Source of the DNA: Pelagibius sp.
GTDB lineage: Bacteria > Pseudomonadota > Alphaproteobacteria > Kiloniellales > Kiloniellaceae
Length of the DNA stretch: 43,967 nucleotides
Direction of reading: 5' to 3'
Assembly (NCBI GenBank): GCA_028280305.1
Contig: JANQMC010000049.1
Span: 1-43,967 of the forward strand
In this document: piece by piece, positions 24,746 to 33,348 of the stretch
Position numbering within the stretch: position 1 is the first letter of the stretch
How the letters are laid out: each line of letters opens with the position of its first letter
Made by a program: the position numbers and the translations under genes
The notes under the pieces: generated by a model
Databases searched by the model: none
What the model saw: the letters and a program-made list of their open reading frames with translations, nothing else
What the model was told of the DNA's origin: nothing

Positions 24746-25459
24746 ATGTCTGTAGAACCTTCCTTTGCTCTTGTCGGCGCCCTGATCGGGGTCCCGGCGC
24801 GGGCCAACATGATGGCCGCCCTGATGGACGGGCGCGCCCAGACCGCAACCGAACTGGCCTTTGTCGCCGGGGTGACGCCGCAGACGGCGAGCAGCCATCT
24901 GGCCAAGCTGACGGAGGCCGGTTTGCTGGCGGTGGAAAACCAGGGGCGTCACCGTTACTACCGTCTCGCCAATCCGACGGTCGCCGAGGCGTTGGAGCCG
25001 TTGACCCATCTGACCCCCAACCAGCGGGTGCCGGAGCGCCGCCGCGCCCATGCCCGGCGTGTCGGCGAGCTGCGCCGGGCGCGTTTCTGCTACGACCATC
25101 TGGCCGGGCGGCTCGGTGTCGCGCTCACCGACTCGCTGCTGAAGCGCCGCTACATCCGGCGGGTCGAGAGCGACTTCCGGCTCGGCCCCAAAGGCCGCGA
25201 TTTCATGGCCGACCTTGGTGTCGACGTAGAGGCGGCGGAGAGCCAGCGCCGCCATTTCGCGCGCTGCTGCCTGGACTGGAGCGAGCGCCGTCCGCACCTC
25301 GGTGGATCGCTCGGCGCGGCCCTGGCCGATCGCCTGCTGGCTGCGAAGTGGTTGAAGCGGGACCGCAAATCGCGCAAGGTCATCATCACAGCCAAAGGCG
25401 AGGCTGCCTTGCCCGGGGTATTCCCCGGCATCATGGCGGCGCTGGAACCGGATGACTGA
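24746..25459 (+). CDS. ArsR-type winged-helix transcriptional regulator
   Basis: A 237-residue regulator. The N-terminal winged helix (about residues 8-85) includes GVPARANMMAALMDGRAQTATELAFVAGVTPQTASSHLAKLTEAGLL, an ArsR-type recognition helix, and GRHRYYRLANPTVAEALEPL as the wing. The longer C-terminal half (about 100-237), with RRARFCYDHLAGRLGVALTDSL and RHFARCCLDWSERRPHLGGSLGAALADRLL, is shared with one subgroup of ArsR-like proteins and contains Cys and His residues, but no clear metal site can be named. The alpha/beta hydrolase gene starts 92 bp downstream in the same direction and may be under its control. Confidence 0.85.
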   Translation: MSVEPSFALVGALIGVPARANMMAALMDGRAQTATELAFVAGVTPQTASSHLAKLTEAGLLAVENQGRHRYYRLANPTVAEALEPLTHLTPNQRVPERRRAHARRVGELRRARFCYDHLAGRLGVALTDSLLKRRYIRRVESDFRLGPKGRDFMADLGVDVEAAESQRRHFARCCLDWSERRPHLGGSLGAALADRLLAAKWLKRDRKSRKVIITAKGEAALPGVFPGIMAALEPDD

Positions 25460-25551
25460 AGAACCGGGCCGGGTCTCGCCCGCGGACCCTGCAACCTGAA
25501 CCTCCCCTGCAACCCGAACCCCAGGGGCTTGCCCCCGATGATCCGTAATCC

Positions 25552-26382
25552 ATGACCCTCGAATTCACCGTCACCAGCGGCAGGGCAAAGCTTGCCGGTG
25601 CCGAGGCGGGCGCCGAAAACGCGGTGGGCCCGGCGCTGATCTTTCTTCATGCCGGTGTTGCCGACCGGCGGATGTGGCAGGCGCAGCTGCCTGCCTTCAG
25701 TGGCCGCCACCGCGCCGTCGCCTATGACCGCCGTGGCTTTGGCGAGACGCGCTACGAGGCCGAAACCTTTTCTCACGTCGACGACCTGCTGGCAGTGCTC
25801 GACCAGCTCGGCATCGCCTCGGCGGTGCTGGTCGGCTGCTCTCAGGGCGGCCGCATCGCCATCGACTTCACCCTCACCCATCCCGGCCGCGTCGCCGGCC
25901 TTTTCCTCGTCGCCCCCGCGGTGACCGGCGCCCCGCGAACGGAGGACTTTCCGCCGGCGGTGGAGGCGGTGCTGGAGCTGTTGGAGGAGGCCGAGGAAGA
26001 AGAGGACCTCGACCGCATCAACCTTCTGGAGGCCTGGCTCTGGCTCGACGGACCGGCCAGCGAGGAAGGCCGCGTCAGCGGGCCCCTGCGCGACCTTTTC
26101 CTGGTCATGAACGACCGGGCGCTGCATGCGCCCGACCCGGGGCCGGAAACCAATCCCGCCGCCTTCCCGGTCGCTTACGCGCGGCTTGCCGATCTCACGC
26201 CGCCGTCCCAGGTGATCTGGGGCGATGCCGACTTCCCCCACGTGCAGCAGCGCTGCGTCCATCTGGTCCAGGCCATGCCCCAGGCGCTGGGCAGCGTCAT
26301 CCCCGGCACCGCGCATCTGCCCAACATGGAGCAGCCGGAGGTCTTCAACACCCAGCTCCGCGAATTCCTCGAAGGGCTTTAG
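25552..26382 (+). CDS. Alpha/beta hydrolase
   Basis: A 276-residue alpha/beta-fold hydrolase. The oxyanion strand is LIFLHAGVADRRMW, the nucleophile elbow is GCSQGG with Ser97, the acid is probably the aspartate in VIWGDADFP, and the histidine is in PGTAHLPNMEQPE. A cap region (about residues 130-210) includes an acidic run EEAEEEEDLDR. The substrate is not known; members include lactonases, esterases and haloalkane-type enzymes. It has no signal peptide. It converges with the GNAT gene across repeat copy B. Confidence 0.88.
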   Translation: MTLEFTVTSGRAKLAGAEAGAENAVGPALIFLHAGVADRRMWQAQLPAFSGRHRAVAYDRRGFGETRYEAETFSHVDDLLAVLDQLGIASAVLVGCSQGGRIAIDFTLTHPGRVAGLFLVAPAVTGAPRTEDFPPAVEAVLELLEEAEEEEDLDRINLLEAWLWLDGPASEEGRVSGPLRDLFLVMNDRALHAPDPGPETNPAAFPVAYARLADLTPPSQVIWGDADFPHVQQRCVHLVQAMPQALGSVIPGTAHLPNMEQPEVFNTQLREFLEGL

Positions 26383-26398
26383 CGACACAAACCAAAGT

Positions 26399-26519
26399 CC
26401 CCCTCACCCCGACCCTCTCCCGCAAGGGGAGAGGGGGAATCAAACACCAGGGCTGCGACTATCGTTCCCTCTCCCCTCGTGGGAGAGGGAGGGGCCCGCG
26501 TAGCGGGAGGGTGAGGGGG
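26399..26519 (-). repeat. Dispersed inverted-repeat element, copy B
   Basis: A 121-bp element bounded by CCCCCTCACCC (26399-26409) and GGGTGAGGGGG (26509-26519) with the same internal hairpins as copy A, inverted relative to it. It lies between the convergent hydrolase and GNAT genes and could terminate both. Confidence 0.8.
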
Positions 26520-26536
26520 AGCGATCTCTCGCTTGC

Positions 26537-27049
26537 CTAAACCGCATCCACATTTCGCCAGAAGACGTAGTGTGGACCCGTGCCCGGTGTTTCGAAGATC
26601 TCGCCGATCGCCTGAAAGCCGTGGCGCTCGTAGAAGCTCTGTGCCGGCGTGCGTCCGTTGCACCAGAGCACGGCGCGGGCTTCGCCACGGGTGGTGAGCC
26701 GGCGCGCCAGTTCCTCAATGCCGAAGCGCAGCACCCAGCCGCCGAGACCGCGGCCCTGAAAGGCCGGCTCCGTCGCCATGCCGCGCAGGCGCCACTGCTT
26801 CTCCCGGAAGGTTTTGCCGTCATAGTCCGGATGCGTTTCGGTGACGAAACCGGCGGTGCCGACCACCCGGCCCCCGGCCTTTGCGGCGACATGAAAGTGT
26901 GCTTCGACGCCCGCGTAGGATGCCCGGGCGTCTTCCGGCGTCAGCCAGGGCCGCAGCACGGCCCTGCGCAGTTCGAAAACCGCATCGAGGTCGGCCAGAT
27001 CGATGGAGATGGCGGCGGGCAGTTCAGTGTCAGGGGCGCTCATGCCCAT
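26537..27049 (-). CDS. GNAT-family N-acetyltransferase
   Basis: A 170-residue acetyltransferase. The acetyl-CoA-binding segment is GMATEPAFQGRGLGGWVLRFGIEEL (the R/Q-x-x-G-x-G/A pattern at QGRGLG), preceded by VVGTAGFV and followed by LWCNGRTPAQSFYERHGFQAIGE, the usual C-terminal signature. The substrate is unknown. The ATG at 27049 is taken; a second ATG at 27043 is equally possible. The gene lies downstream of the unknown gene at 27122 and of 17-bp direct repeats. Confidence 0.85.
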   Translation of the reverse strand: MGMSAPDTELPAAISIDLADLDAVFELRRAVLRPWLTPEDARASYAGVEAHFHVAAKAGGRVVGTAGFVTETHPDYDGKTFREKQWRLRGMATEPAFQGRGLGGWVLRFGIEELARRLTTRGEARAVLWCNGRTPAQSFYERHGFQAIGEIFETPGTGPHYVFWRNVDAV

Positions 27050-27071
27050 CGCATAGCGCGCTTCGCCGCCC

Positions 27072-27127
27072 CAGGCAAATTCCGGGATCAGGCAAATGTC
27101 GCGATCAGGTAAATTTTGGGGTCAGGC
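27072..27127. repeat. 17-bp direct repeats (three copies plus a partial)
   Basis: CAGGCAAAT at 27072 and 27089, CAGGTAAAT at 27106 and CAGGC at 27123 recur with exact 17-bp spacing; the last bases of each unit are also similar (CGGGAT, CGCGAT, GGGGT). They fill the short gap between the 135-residue gene and the GNAT gene. They may be iterated binding sites or a diverged tandem repeat. Confidence 0.7.
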
Positions 27128-27529
27128 GCGGGCGCGCTGCTCGGCGAAGGGATCGGCCATGCCCAGAGACTCGTAGGCGTCGGCGAGGGTGGGTTGCAGG
27201 TCGTAGGCGACCGGGGAGCCGCGAAATTCGGCGATCTTCTTGTAGAGTTTCACCAGCGGTTTTTCCTGAGCCCGCTTGACGACGAAGATCGTTTTCGGGT
27301 TCGGGCGTTGCTCGGCGAAGCGCTGGGCGCAGTCGGAAACCCGGATCAGCGCCGGCATGTCCAGTTCCGAGAGGTCGGCTTCCCAGAGATCCCAGATCGT
27401 GATGCTGGTGGGATTGCTGCCGTAGTGGGCTTCGATGACCGCGATCAATTCGTCGGCCAGCACGCAGCCGTCCACCACAAAGAGGGTAAGCTCCGCGTCT
27501 CTCGCATAGTGTGTCGTGATTTCAGCCAT
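27122..27529 (-). CDS. Unknown protein, STAS/SpoIIAA-like in outline
   Basis: A 135-residue soluble protein I do not recognise with certainty. The pattern (LTLFVVDGCVLADELIAVIEAHYG, then SITIWDLWEADLSELD, then KTIFVVKRAQEKPLVKLYKKIAEF) of alternating strands and helices, with an early strand followed by a helix and WDLWEADLS, resembles the SpoIIAA/STAS-like single-domain proteins common in alphaproteobacteria. No catalytic residues stand out. It is transcribed with comM upstream (57 bp apart) and the GNAT gene downstream. Function unknown. Confidence 0.7.
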   Translation of the reverse strand: MAEITTHYARDAELTLFVVDGCVLADELIAVIEAHYGSNPTSITIWDLWEADLSELDMPALIRVSDCAQRFAEQRPNPKTIFVVKRAQEKPLVKLYKKIAEFRGSPVAYDLQPTLADAYESLGMADPFAEQRARA

Positions 27530-27586
27530 AGGTTACTTTAGGCTGAAGAGTGTTAACCAATTATGATCATTGAGTTTTTGGAATCG

Positions 27587-29107
27587 TTAACGCCCCGGCA
27601 GGCTGCGGCGGTAGGTGAGGGCTTCGGCGATCTGGGGGCGGCGGACGGCTTCGGCGCCTTCCAGGTCTGCGAGGGTGCGGGCGACCCTGAGCACCCGGTG
27701 ATAGCCGCGGGCCGAGAGCTTCATGGCCTCGGCGGCCTGGGTCAGCAGCTTGCGGCCCTCGGTGTCCGGCGCGGCGACCTCCTCCAATAGCTGGCCGTCC
27801 GCCTCGGCGTTGCTGCGCGGTCGGTTCTCCGCCGGGGCCTCGGCATAGCGCGCGGTCTGGCGGGTGCGGGCCCGGGCGACCCGGGCAGCGACGGCGGCGG
27901 AGTTCTCGGCCGGCGGCGGCAGGGAGAGATCGGCGGCGCTCACCGCCGGCACGTCGACATGCAGGTCGATGCGGTCGAACAGCGGCCCGGAGATCTTGGC
28001 CTGATAGTCGGCGGCGCAGCGCGGCGCCCGGGCGCAGGCCCGCGCCGGATCGTCGAGATAGCCACAGCGGCAGGGGTTCATGGCGGCGACCAGTTGAACC
28101 CGCGCCGGATAGGTGACATGGGCATTGGCGCGGGCGACCGAGACCCGGCCGGTCTCCAGCGGCTGGCGCAAGGCCTCCAGCGCGCCGCGCTGAAACTCCG
28201 GCAGTTCGTCGAGGAACAGCACGCCGAGATGGGCGAGGGAGATCTCGCCGGGCTTGGCCCGCAGACCGCCGCCGGCCAGCGCCGGCAGGGAGGCCGAGTG
28301 ATGCGGATCGCGGTAAGGCCGCTCCCGCAGCAGCCCGGCCTGGCCGAGCGTTCCGGCGACGGAATGAATCATGCTGACTTCCAATGCCTCCGCCGGGGCG
28401 AGCGGCGGCAGGATGCCCGGCAGGCGCGCCGCCAGCATCGACTTGCCGGCCCCCGGCGGCCCGGCCATCAGCAGGTTGTGGCCGCCGGCAGCGGCGATCT
28501 CCAACGCCCGCTTGGCACTCTCCTGGCCCTTGATGTCGGCGAGGTCGAGAGGGCTGTCGCTGGTTTCCGCGAGGGCCGGCTTCGGAGGGCTCAGCACCTG
28601 GCTGCCCTTGAAGTGGTTCACCAGGGCGAGCAGGGTCGCCGGGGCCAGGATATCGAGCCCCTCGGCCCAGGCCGCCTCGCCACCCTGTTCGGCCGGACAG
28701 ATCAGGCCGCGCTCCGCCGCCAGGCTGTGGATCGCCGCCGGGAGCACCCCGGCGACCGGGGTGATGCGGGCATCCAGCGCCAGTTCGCCGAGGGCCGTAT
28801 AGCCGGCCATTTCCTCCGCCGGCAGCACCCCCATGGCGGTCAGCAGGCCGAGGGCGATGGGCAGATCGAAATGGCTGCCTTCTTTCAGGAGATCGGCTGG
28901 GGCGAGGTTCACGGTAATCCGCTTGGGCGGTAGGGCGAGGCCGAGGGCGGTCAAGGCCGCGCGCACCCGCTCGCGGCTTTCCGCCACCGCCTTGTCGGGC
29001 AGGCCGACAACGGAAAAGGCGGGCAGGCCGCTGCCCATCTGCACCTGCACGTCGATGTCGAGAACCTCGACCCCGGAAAAGGCGACGGTGGTGATGCGCG
29101 CGACCAT
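27587..29107 (-). CDS. comM: YifB/ComM family Mg-chelatase-like AAA+ ATPase
   Basis: A 506-residue AAA+ helicase family protein. In naturally competent bacteria ComM promotes branch migration during integration of transforming DNA; in others its role is less clear. It has the N-terminal Lon-protease-like domain (about residues 15-170, FSVVGLPDKAVAESRERVRAA), Walker A GPPGAGKS (216-223), Walker B GVLFLDELPEF, the cysteine group NPCRCGY...CARAPRC, and the C-terminal Mg-chelatase domain (LSARGYHRVLRVARTIADLEG-like). I chose the start MVARITTVAFSG at 29107 as the family N-terminus; a start 27 bases upstream is possible. Confidence 0.93.
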   Translation of the reverse strand: MVARITTVAFSGVEVLDIDVQVQMGSGLPAFSVVGLPDKAVAESRERVRAALTALGLALPPKRITVNLAPADLLKEGSHFDLPIALGLLTAMGVLPAEEMAGYTALGELALDARITPVAGVLPAAIHSLAAERGLICPAEQGGEAAWAEGLDILAPATLLALVNHFKGSQVLSPPKPALAETSDSPLDLADIKGQESAKRALEIAAAGGHNLLMAGPPGAGKSMLAARLPGILPPLAPAEALEVSMIHSVAGTLGQAGLLRERPYRDPHHSASLPALAGGGLRAKPGEISLAHLGVLFLDELPEFQRGALEALRQPLETGRVSVARANAHVTYPARVQLVAAMNPCRCGYLDDPARACARAPRCAADYQAKISGPLFDRIDLHVDVPAVSAADLSLPPPAENSAAVAARVARARTRQTARYAEAPAENRPRSNAEADGQLLEEVAAPDTEGRKLLTQAAEAMKLSARGYHRVLRVARTLADLEGAEAVRRPQIAEALTYRRSLPGR

Positions 29108-29595
29108 GCGGCCGATCCCTTCTTTGGGCTGCACGGCCCCCTTGGTATGGCGGACCTGGGGTACACCGGACCGGACTGGGCTGTGGAGGAGGCGCCTCGG
29201 CGGTCCCGTCAGCGCAACGGATGATCAAGGAGGATCAATCTAGGGTGGAAGCCCGGGGCTGCCAAGAAGTTCGCTACTGACCTTAGGATCGCTGTCCGTT
29301 GGCCCGGGGACTTTCTCTTGTTTCGTGTATTTGCGAGGGAAACTGTCCCACATCAATTATGGTTAAGATCTGTTAGCCTATGCTGATCAACGTGAAGCTC
29401 CGGTCGCTGGGGTTCCCGCCGCCCGCGATCCAGGCGCGTAGACGCGTTTCGTCCGGACGAGGACGTCGGCAGGCGTGTCATTGTGGGTCTACGCGACCAG
29501 GTTGCAGGCTCGGGAAATGCCAAGGAGACGATTTGCTTTGCCGGTAACACCCGGTTCCCCCCAAAACCAAAGCGTCTTGCAGGAGAAACCAAGCC
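29108..29595. other. Intergenic region between divergent comM and phasin
   Basis: This 488-bp gap separates the minus-strand comM from the plus-strand phasin gene and should hold both promoters. I see a perfect CGCGT-AG-ACGCG palindrome (29435-29446) and AGGAGA before the phasin ATG, but no promoter that I can assign with confidence and no convincing small gene. Confidence 0.5.
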
Positions 29596-30096
29596 ATGGC
29601 AACGGCCAGTAAAAAGACAACAAGCAGCAGCAAACCCCCTACATCCCCTTCCGCCTCATCCCCTTCCGCCTCCCCCTCGTCCCCTTCCGGGGGTTCCGGC
29701 GGCGGCCTTCACGGCGCCGTCCCGACCCCGCCGTCTTATGAAGCCATGCTCGGCTCCAACGGCGAGAACATCTCCGCGGTGATGTCCGCCAGCGAGGCGA
29801 TGTTTTCCGGCATGGCCGAGGTCAGCCAGGAAGTGATGAACTTTGCCGGCGAGCGGGTGCGCAAGAACCTCGAGACCTCAGAAGAGCTGATTAAGGCCAA
29901 GGACCCGGAGGAGATTTTCGAGAAGCAGTGCACCATCGCGCGCTATGCCGCGGAGCAGTACATCGAGGAAACCAGCAAGCTGATGACCATGATGGCGCGC
30001 ATCACCCGCGACTGCTGGGCCCCGGTGGAAAAGCGCACCAAGTCCGCCCTGCACGATATGAACGGCAATAACGGCAACGGGGCCGACAAGAAATAG
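29596..30096 (+). CDS. Phasin family protein
   Basis: A 166-residue phasin, a granule-coating protein of polyhydroxyalkanoate storage bodies. The N-terminal 40 residues are low-complexity Ser/Pro/Thr. The helical phasin domain (about residues 50-150) includes NISAVMSASEAMFSGMAEVSQEVMNFAGERVRKNLETSEELIKAKDPEEIFEKQ and YIEETSKLMTMMARI. AGGAGA precedes the ATG, and a strong terminator follows. No other PHA gene (phaA/B/C/R) is in the window; the presence of a phasin suggests the organism stores PHA. Confidence 0.88.
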   Translation: MATASKKTTSSSKPPTSPSASSPSASPSSPSGGSGGGLHGAVPTPPSYEAMLGSNGENISAVMSASEAMFSGMAEVSQEVMNFAGERVRKNLETSEELIKAKDPEEIFEKQCTIARYAAEQYIEETSKLMTMMARITRDCWAPVEKRTKSALHDMNGNNGNGADKK

Positions 30097-30137
30097 CTCT
30101 GGTGATCACGGCCCGGAAGATGTCCGGGCAGTGCCTC

Positions 30138-30162
30138 GGCCGGCCTTTGCCGGCCTTTTTTT
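30138..30162 (+). terminator. Rho-independent terminator of the phasin gene
   Basis: GGCCGG (30138-30143) and CCGGCC (30150-30155) form a 6-bp GC stem (7 with the inner C-G pair), followed directly by seven T residues (30156-30162). It lies 41 bases after the phasin stop. Confidence 0.9.
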
Positions 30163-30269
30163 GCGACGACAACGGCTTGGCGCAGCAGGACCGTCACTCC
30201 TCGCGGGAGGGTAAGGGGTTCTGTCCGCTGTTTGGTATGATCCGGTCGAAGAGCTTTCGTTGGCGAGGA

Positions 30270-30402
30270 TCACCCTCACCCCCAGTTCTCGATCCGGGCC
30301 CTCTCCCATCAAGGGAGAGGGGGAACGAGGTGCCGTTTCCGAGTCTTTCCCTCTCCCCTTGTGGGAGAGGGAGGGGCCCGCATCAGCGGGAGGGTGAGGG
30401 GG
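30270..30402 (-). repeat. Dispersed inverted-repeat element, copy C
   Basis: About 133 bp with CCCTCACCCCC at the left end and GGGTGAGGGGG at 30392-30402, with internal CTCTCCC/GGGAGAG hairpins. It has the same orientation as copy B and is the most diverged at its left end. It lies between the convergent phasin and gshB genes. Confidence 0.75.
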
Positions 30403-30463
30403 CTCGTGCCGCCGGTTTCACTCGTTGCCCTTCTTCCTGCTGCAACGGCATCCTGCGCCAACC

Positions 30464-30572
30464 GTCACCCTCGGACTTGGTCCGAGGGTCCATCTCACCG
30501 CCGACCGGGACCCTTGTGGAAAATCCCGGATTTGGCCCCGCCATGGATACGCGGGACAAGCCCGAGTATGAC
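30464..30572. repeat. Short palindromic element related to 17671-17932
   Basis: A 109-bp element bounded by GTCACCCTCGGACTTGGTCC at the left and GGGACAAGCCCGAGTATGAC at the right. The left end folds as a perfect CCCTCGGAC/GTCCGAGGG hairpin (30468-30488); the right end matches the right end of the 17671-17932 element closely, but the two long inner palindromes are absent. It looks like the minimal form of that repeat. Confidence 0.7.
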
Positions 30573-30636
30573 GGACGGATGCGTAGGGGAGGGTGAGGAG
30601 GCTGCTTGTCGCCTAATAAGACCCGGACTACTCGCC

Positions 30637-31602
30637 CTAAACGCTCGGCGTCAGGTGGCCGCTGCCGTAGCGTTTTTCGATGACGTCCCAGATCTCTGCT
30701 TCCAGGCAGACGTCGTCGAAGCGGTTGATCTCCTGCAGGCCGGTGGGGGAGGTCACGTTGATCTCGGTCATGAAGCCGCCGATGACGTCGATGCCGACGA
30801 AGATCAGGCCACGCTCCTGCAGGGTCGGGCCGATGGCTTCGCAGATTTCCAGATCGCGCTTGCTGAGCTCGGACTTCTCCGGCCGCCCGCCGACATGCAT
30901 GTTGGATCGCGCCTCGCCCTGGGGCGGCACCCGGTTGGTGGCCCCGGCCGGGCGGCCGTCGATCAGGATGATGCGCTTGTCGCCGCTGCGCACGTCCGGC
31001 AGGTACTGCTGGACGATGATCGGTTCGCGGTAAAGATCGGTGAAGAGTTCCAGCAAAGCCGAGAGGTTCTCGTCGCCCGGGGCGATGTGAAAAACGCCGG
31101 CGCCGCCGTTGCCGAACAGTGGCTTCACGATGATGTCCCGGTGTTCGGCGCGAAAGGCCTCCACCTCCCGCCGGTCGCTGGTGATCAGGGTCGGCGGCAT
31201 GAGCTCCGGAAAGTGGGTGACGAAAAGCTTCTCCGGCGCGTTGCGGACATGGATCGGGTCGTTCACCACCAGGGTTTCCGGATGGACGTGCTCCAAAAGG
31301 TGTGTGGCGGTGATATAGGCCATGTCGAAGGGCGGGTCCTGGCGCATAAGAACGACATCCAGGGTCGCCAGGTCGATGCTCTGTGCTTCGCCCTGGCTGG
31401 CGTGATTGCCCGCCTCCCGGCGCAGTGCCAGCGGGCGCATATGGGCGTAGACCCGCCCGTCGCGCAGGCTCAGTTCCTGCGGCAGATAGTGATAGAGGCC
31501 GTGGCCGCGGCGCTGCGCCTCCAGCCCGAGGACGAAGGAGCTGTCTCCTTCGATGTCGATGGTCTCCACCGGGTCCATCTGTATGGCAACCGCCAGGCTC
31601 AT
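30637..31602 (-). CDS. gshB: Glutathione synthetase
   Basis: GshB joins gamma-glutamylcysteine and glycine with ATP to make glutathione. The 321-residue ATP-grasp enzyme starts [23 protein letters not shown], with the N-terminal domain containing [20 protein letters not shown]. The ATP-grasp domain shows [14 protein letters not shown] (glycine-rich loop), [44 protein letters not shown], and the metal-binding [15 protein letters not shown] near the C-terminus. Length and motifs are standard. It is last in rsmI-yraN-BON-SirB1-gshB, an order typical of this class. Confidence 0.97.
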   Translation of the reverse strand: MSLAVAIQMDPVETIDIEGDSSFVLGLEAQRRGHGLYHYLPQELSLRDGRVYAHMRPLALRREAGNHASQGEAQSIDLATLDVVLMRQDPPFDMAYITATHLLEHVHPETLVVNDPIHVRNAPEKLFVTHFPELMPPTLITSDRREVEAFRAEHRDIIVKPLFGNGGAGVFHIAPGDENLSALLELFTDLYREPIIVQQYLPDVRSGDKRIILIDGRPAGATNRVPPQGEARSNMHVGGRPEKSELSKRDLEICEAIGPTLQERGLIFVGIDVIGGFMTEINVTSPTGLQEINRFDDVCLEAEIWDVIEKRYGSGHLTPSV

Positions 31603-31656
31603 GATCCTGTTTCCCCCTTCTGCGCCGCGCTTGCGTTTCCTGCTGCCGGCGGACTC

Positions 31657-32511
31657 TCAGTTCAGTTGGCTGCGCAGTTGTTGCAACAGCGCCGCGATGC
31701 TTTGGCGTTCGGGCTCCGGCCCCGCCAGCTCCAGATAGTGTTCGAAGGCCATGATGGCGGCGCGCATGTTGTCGAGGTGAGAATGCAGGATACCCGCCTC
31801 CTTCCACAAGGCCGCGCGCTGCGGTGCGAACATCAGCATGGTCTCCAGGATCTCGAGGGCCTCGCCGCTCCTTTCCTGCTGGATCAGCCGCAGCTTGATG
31901 TTGTTCTGCAGGCGCAACAGGATATCGCGGTTGCCGACCGTTGCGGTGTGTTCGGGGCGCAGTTCGGCTTCGCTTCCGGCCATGGTTTTCACCAGGCCGC
32001 GCAGCGCCGCCGCGTCGTGCACCGCGCCGTCATTGAAGGGGTCGACAATCGCGCGCGCGCTGCCGAGGTCGAGCCGCAGCATGAAGTGGCCGGGAAACCC
32101 CAGGCCGCAGATCGACCAGCCCTGCGCCCGCGCGGCATGAAGATAGAGAATGCCCAGCGCCACCGGCAGGCCGCGCCGCCGGTCGATCACCCGCATCAGG
32201 TTGGCATTGTTGAGGTCGTCGTAGTCGGCGCGGTCACCCTGATAGCTGTAGCGCTGCACCAGTACCTGGTTGAGCACGGCGATCCGGGTCGCCAGGTCCT
32301 TTTCGGCACCCTGGCGCGCCGCCAGTTCCGCGGTGTCGCGCTCCAGCAGCGAAAGGTGGTGGTAGTAACGCTCCAGGCTGACCTGGGGCCGGTCGAGCGC
32401 GGCCAGAAGGAGCGCCGCCTGGGCAATGTCGATCTCGTCGTCCGACTGTCCGCCGACCCTGCGCAGGCGGCTTTCCAGATCCTTGCGGTTGCTGGCGCCA
32501 GACCAACTCAT
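31657..32511 (-). CDS. SirB1 family transglutaminase-like/TPR protein
   Basis: A 284-residue protein of the SirB1 (transglutaminase-like plus tetratricopeptide) family, of unknown function. The central signature is LNNANLMRVIDRRRGLPVALGILYLHAARAQGWSICGLGFPGHFMLRLDLG, and the C-terminal part (about residues 205-284) has TPR-like helices (EALEILETMLMFAPQRAALWKEAGILHSHLDNMRAAIMAFEHYLELA). I chose ATG 32511 (MSWSG) over an upstream TTG at 32523. It lies between the BON lipoprotein and gshB on the same strand. Confidence 0.88.
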   Translation of the reverse strand: MSWSGASNRKDLESRLRRVGGQSDDEIDIAQAALLLAALDRPQVSLERYYHHLSLLERDTAELAARQGAEKDLATRIAVLNQVLVQRYSYQGDRADYDDLNNANLMRVIDRRRGLPVALGILYLHAARAQGWSICGLGFPGHFMLRLDLGSARAIVDPFNDGAVHDAAALRGLVKTMAGSEAELRPEHTATVGNRDILLRLQNNIKLRLIQQERSGEALEILETMLMFAPQRAALWKEAGILHSHLDNMRAAIMAFEHYLELAGPEPERQSIAALLQQLRSQLN

Positions 32512-32645
32512 AGTGACCACCAACTCATGATGAAGGCCAAGCGATGATCCCTGCCCCCGGGGTCGGACGCAGAAGCTGGACAGGGGCAGGCATCGTCATT
32601 CTCTTTCTTCGGCTCTCTCTTCGGCGCTTCGATCCCGCGTTGCCT

Positions 32646-33284
32646 TTAGGAGTTGCGCGCCGGATCGTCTTTCAACAGCACATAGCTTACCACGCGACGC
32701 ACATAGGAAATGTCTTTGGCGTGTCCGATGACCCGGTCCAATTCCTCCTGCGACTGGGCAACGCCCATGAGGAAGATCGACTGATTGACGGTCTCGACGG
32801 AGTAGTTGATCGAGGAGACTTCCTTGTCGAACAGCAGCGTCGTCTCCAACTGGGTGCTGATCCAGGAATCCCGCGCCGCGTTGCTGAGGCTGGAGGTGTC
32901 GTTCACCTCGATCTCGTTGATCACCTCGCGCACCCCCGGGGCCTGCCAGGCCAGACGGACCGCTTCGACCCGCTGATCGGGCTGCGGCACGTTGCCGCTC
33001 AACAGCACGCGCTGCTCCTGTACCTGCAGGTTCACCTTGCGGTACATCTGCTCGTCCGCCTGGAACCAGAGGTCATTGATGGCCAGGCGGATCTCGGTAT
33101 CGGCGACGCTGCGGCGAAAGCCCTTTTCCGTCTGCGCCGCCGTGGCGCCCACGGCAGCACCGCCGGCCGCCGCACCCCAGAAGCTGCAGCCGGCGAGCGA
33201 AAGGCCGGCCAGCACGACCACGGCCGGCATCGCAATCAGTCTCCGGACGCGCTCCTGCGGCGCGCGCTCGCTGGTATCGTTCAT
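32646..33284 (-). CDS. BON-domain outer-membrane-type lipoprotein
   Basis: A 212-residue lipoprotein. The signal peptide has a basic region and a hydrophobic core (PAVVVLAGLSLAG) ending in lipobox LAGC (Cys33). A glycine/alanine-rich stretch (AAAGGAAVGATAAQTEKG) follows, then two BON domains (about residues 65-130 and 140-205). BON domains bind phospholipid and occur in OsmY and DolP, where they support envelope integrity. The residue after the lipid Cys is Ser, not Asp, which agrees with outer-membrane sorting. It follows yraN on the same strand. Confidence 0.9.
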   Translation of the reverse strand: MNDTSERAPQERVRRLIAMPAVVVLAGLSLAGCSFWGAAAGGAAVGATAAQTEKGFRRSVADTEIRLAINDLWFQADEQMYRKVNLQVQEQRVLLSGNVPQPDQRVEAVRLAWQAPGVREVINEIEVNDTSSLSNAARDSWISTQLETTLLFDKEVSSINYSVETVNQSIFLMGVAQSQEELDRVIGHAKDISYVRRVVSYVLLKDDPARNS

Positions 33285-33348
33285 TGTGGATTCCCTGTCC
33301 GATTCGCCTCACTCGGGCGACGTTGATTACCGGGGCGACGATGCTTTC

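Larger units (their letters stand above)
30097..30636. other. Intergenic region between convergent phasin and gshB
   Basis: This 540-bp gap contains no supported gene. From left to right it holds the phasin terminator (30138-30162), repeat copy C (30270-30402) and the short palindromic element 30464-30572. It is essentially a repeat landing site at the 3' ends of two convergent genes. Confidence 0.8.

Noticed and set aside
27567..29228. Long alternative frame over comM
   Set aside because: It is a shifted frame on the same strand as comM without domains; comM has intact Walker motifs and Lon-like and chelatase domains.
30361..32547. A 728-codon open frame on the plus strand
   Set aside because: It runs antisense across gshB and the SirB1-like gene, both of which have clear family motifs, and through repeat DNA; it is a GC-rich shadow.
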